43,177 nucleotides of DNA, from NCBI GenBank assembly GCA_913049555.1, contig CAJWYM010000023.1:1-43177 (forward strand). The letters are read 5' to 3'. A model generated the notes under the pieces. It ran no database searches and was not told the origin of the DNA. It saw only the letters and a program-made list of their open reading frames with translations. The position numbers and the translations under genes are program-made. Origin of the DNA: an uncultured Opitutia bacterium. Lineage in GTDB: Bacteria; Verrucomicrobiota; Verrucomicrobiia; Opitutales; CAJWYM01. Numbering within the stretch: position 1 is the stretch's first letter; each line of letters opens with the position of its first letter. Positions 43,122-43,177 of this stretch are shown here, piece after piece.

Positions 43122-43177
<56 letters not shown>

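Overview
The window looks like a chromosomal segment of a Gram-negative, AT-rich, probably marine Verrucomicrobiota bacterium (Opitutia/Puniceicoccales-like is my guess). Support comes from a giant protein with the N-terminal signature of the 'Verru_Chthon cassette protein A' family, a cluster of four S1-type sulfatases, outer-membrane genes (kdsB, an LptF-type permease, OprP/O-like porin, TpsB barrel, ydbH-ynbE-ydbL) and a DUF502 membrane protein. The assignment is by protein family only; no rRNA is present.

Layout. 1-752: degenerate ISL3-family transposase remnant and spacer. 753-2555: MsbA-type ABC exporter. 3063-14745: a mostly same-strand block with an exported hypothetical protein, the giant pseudopilin-like protein A, and four sulfatases. 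The first sulfatase starts one base after protein A stops; the third and fourth overlap by ATGA. Sulfatases 2 and 3 are paralogues, but 2 is exported and has an atypical C-A-M-S-R active site, while 3 has no signal peptide and should be cytoplasmic. 14773-15789: a lone, unrecognised protein with a PD-(D/E)xK-like motif. 16208-17714: MOSC protein and queG. 18055-19851: TpsB/FhaC-type transporter without a TpsA partner. 20018-20155: a broken minus-strand remnant of uxaC (uronate isomerase). 20265-22911: ydbL, ynbE, ydbH operon. 23229-25178: esterase, YceI protein and a small membrane protein.

25470-30154: agmatine deiminase, msrA, an ApbE-like flavin transferase, an OprP/O-like porin, and a 26-codon ORF with a strong Shine-Dalgarno sequence. 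An 18-bp palindrome occurs both after the agmatine deiminase gene and between the porin and the small ORF. 30155-31063: AraC-type regulator. 31104-34905: a tightly packed minus-strand operon HPr-purE-purK-kdsB-lptF. 35107-38751: galM, a MidA-type methyltransferase, an SDR and a DoxX-like protein. 38891-41089: recD2. 41208-43177: small lipoprotein with a clear terminator, RecO-like protein, DUF502 membrane protein, and a 3'-truncated initiator tRNA cut by the window edge.

Functionally, the left third suggests breakdown of sulfated polysaccharide, possibly glycosaminoglycan-like or an algal glycan, with both exported and cytosolic desulfation; the uxaC relic fits a past or relocated uronic-acid route. 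The right half is mainly housekeeping: purine and KDO synthesis, envelope lipid transport, DNA repair and protein oxidation repair. The observations most worth following are the atypical and cytosolic sulfatase pair, the coupling of sulfatases to the pseudopilin-like cassette, the lone nuclease-like gene, the 26-aa ORF with its repeated palindrome, and the unusual initiator tRNA.
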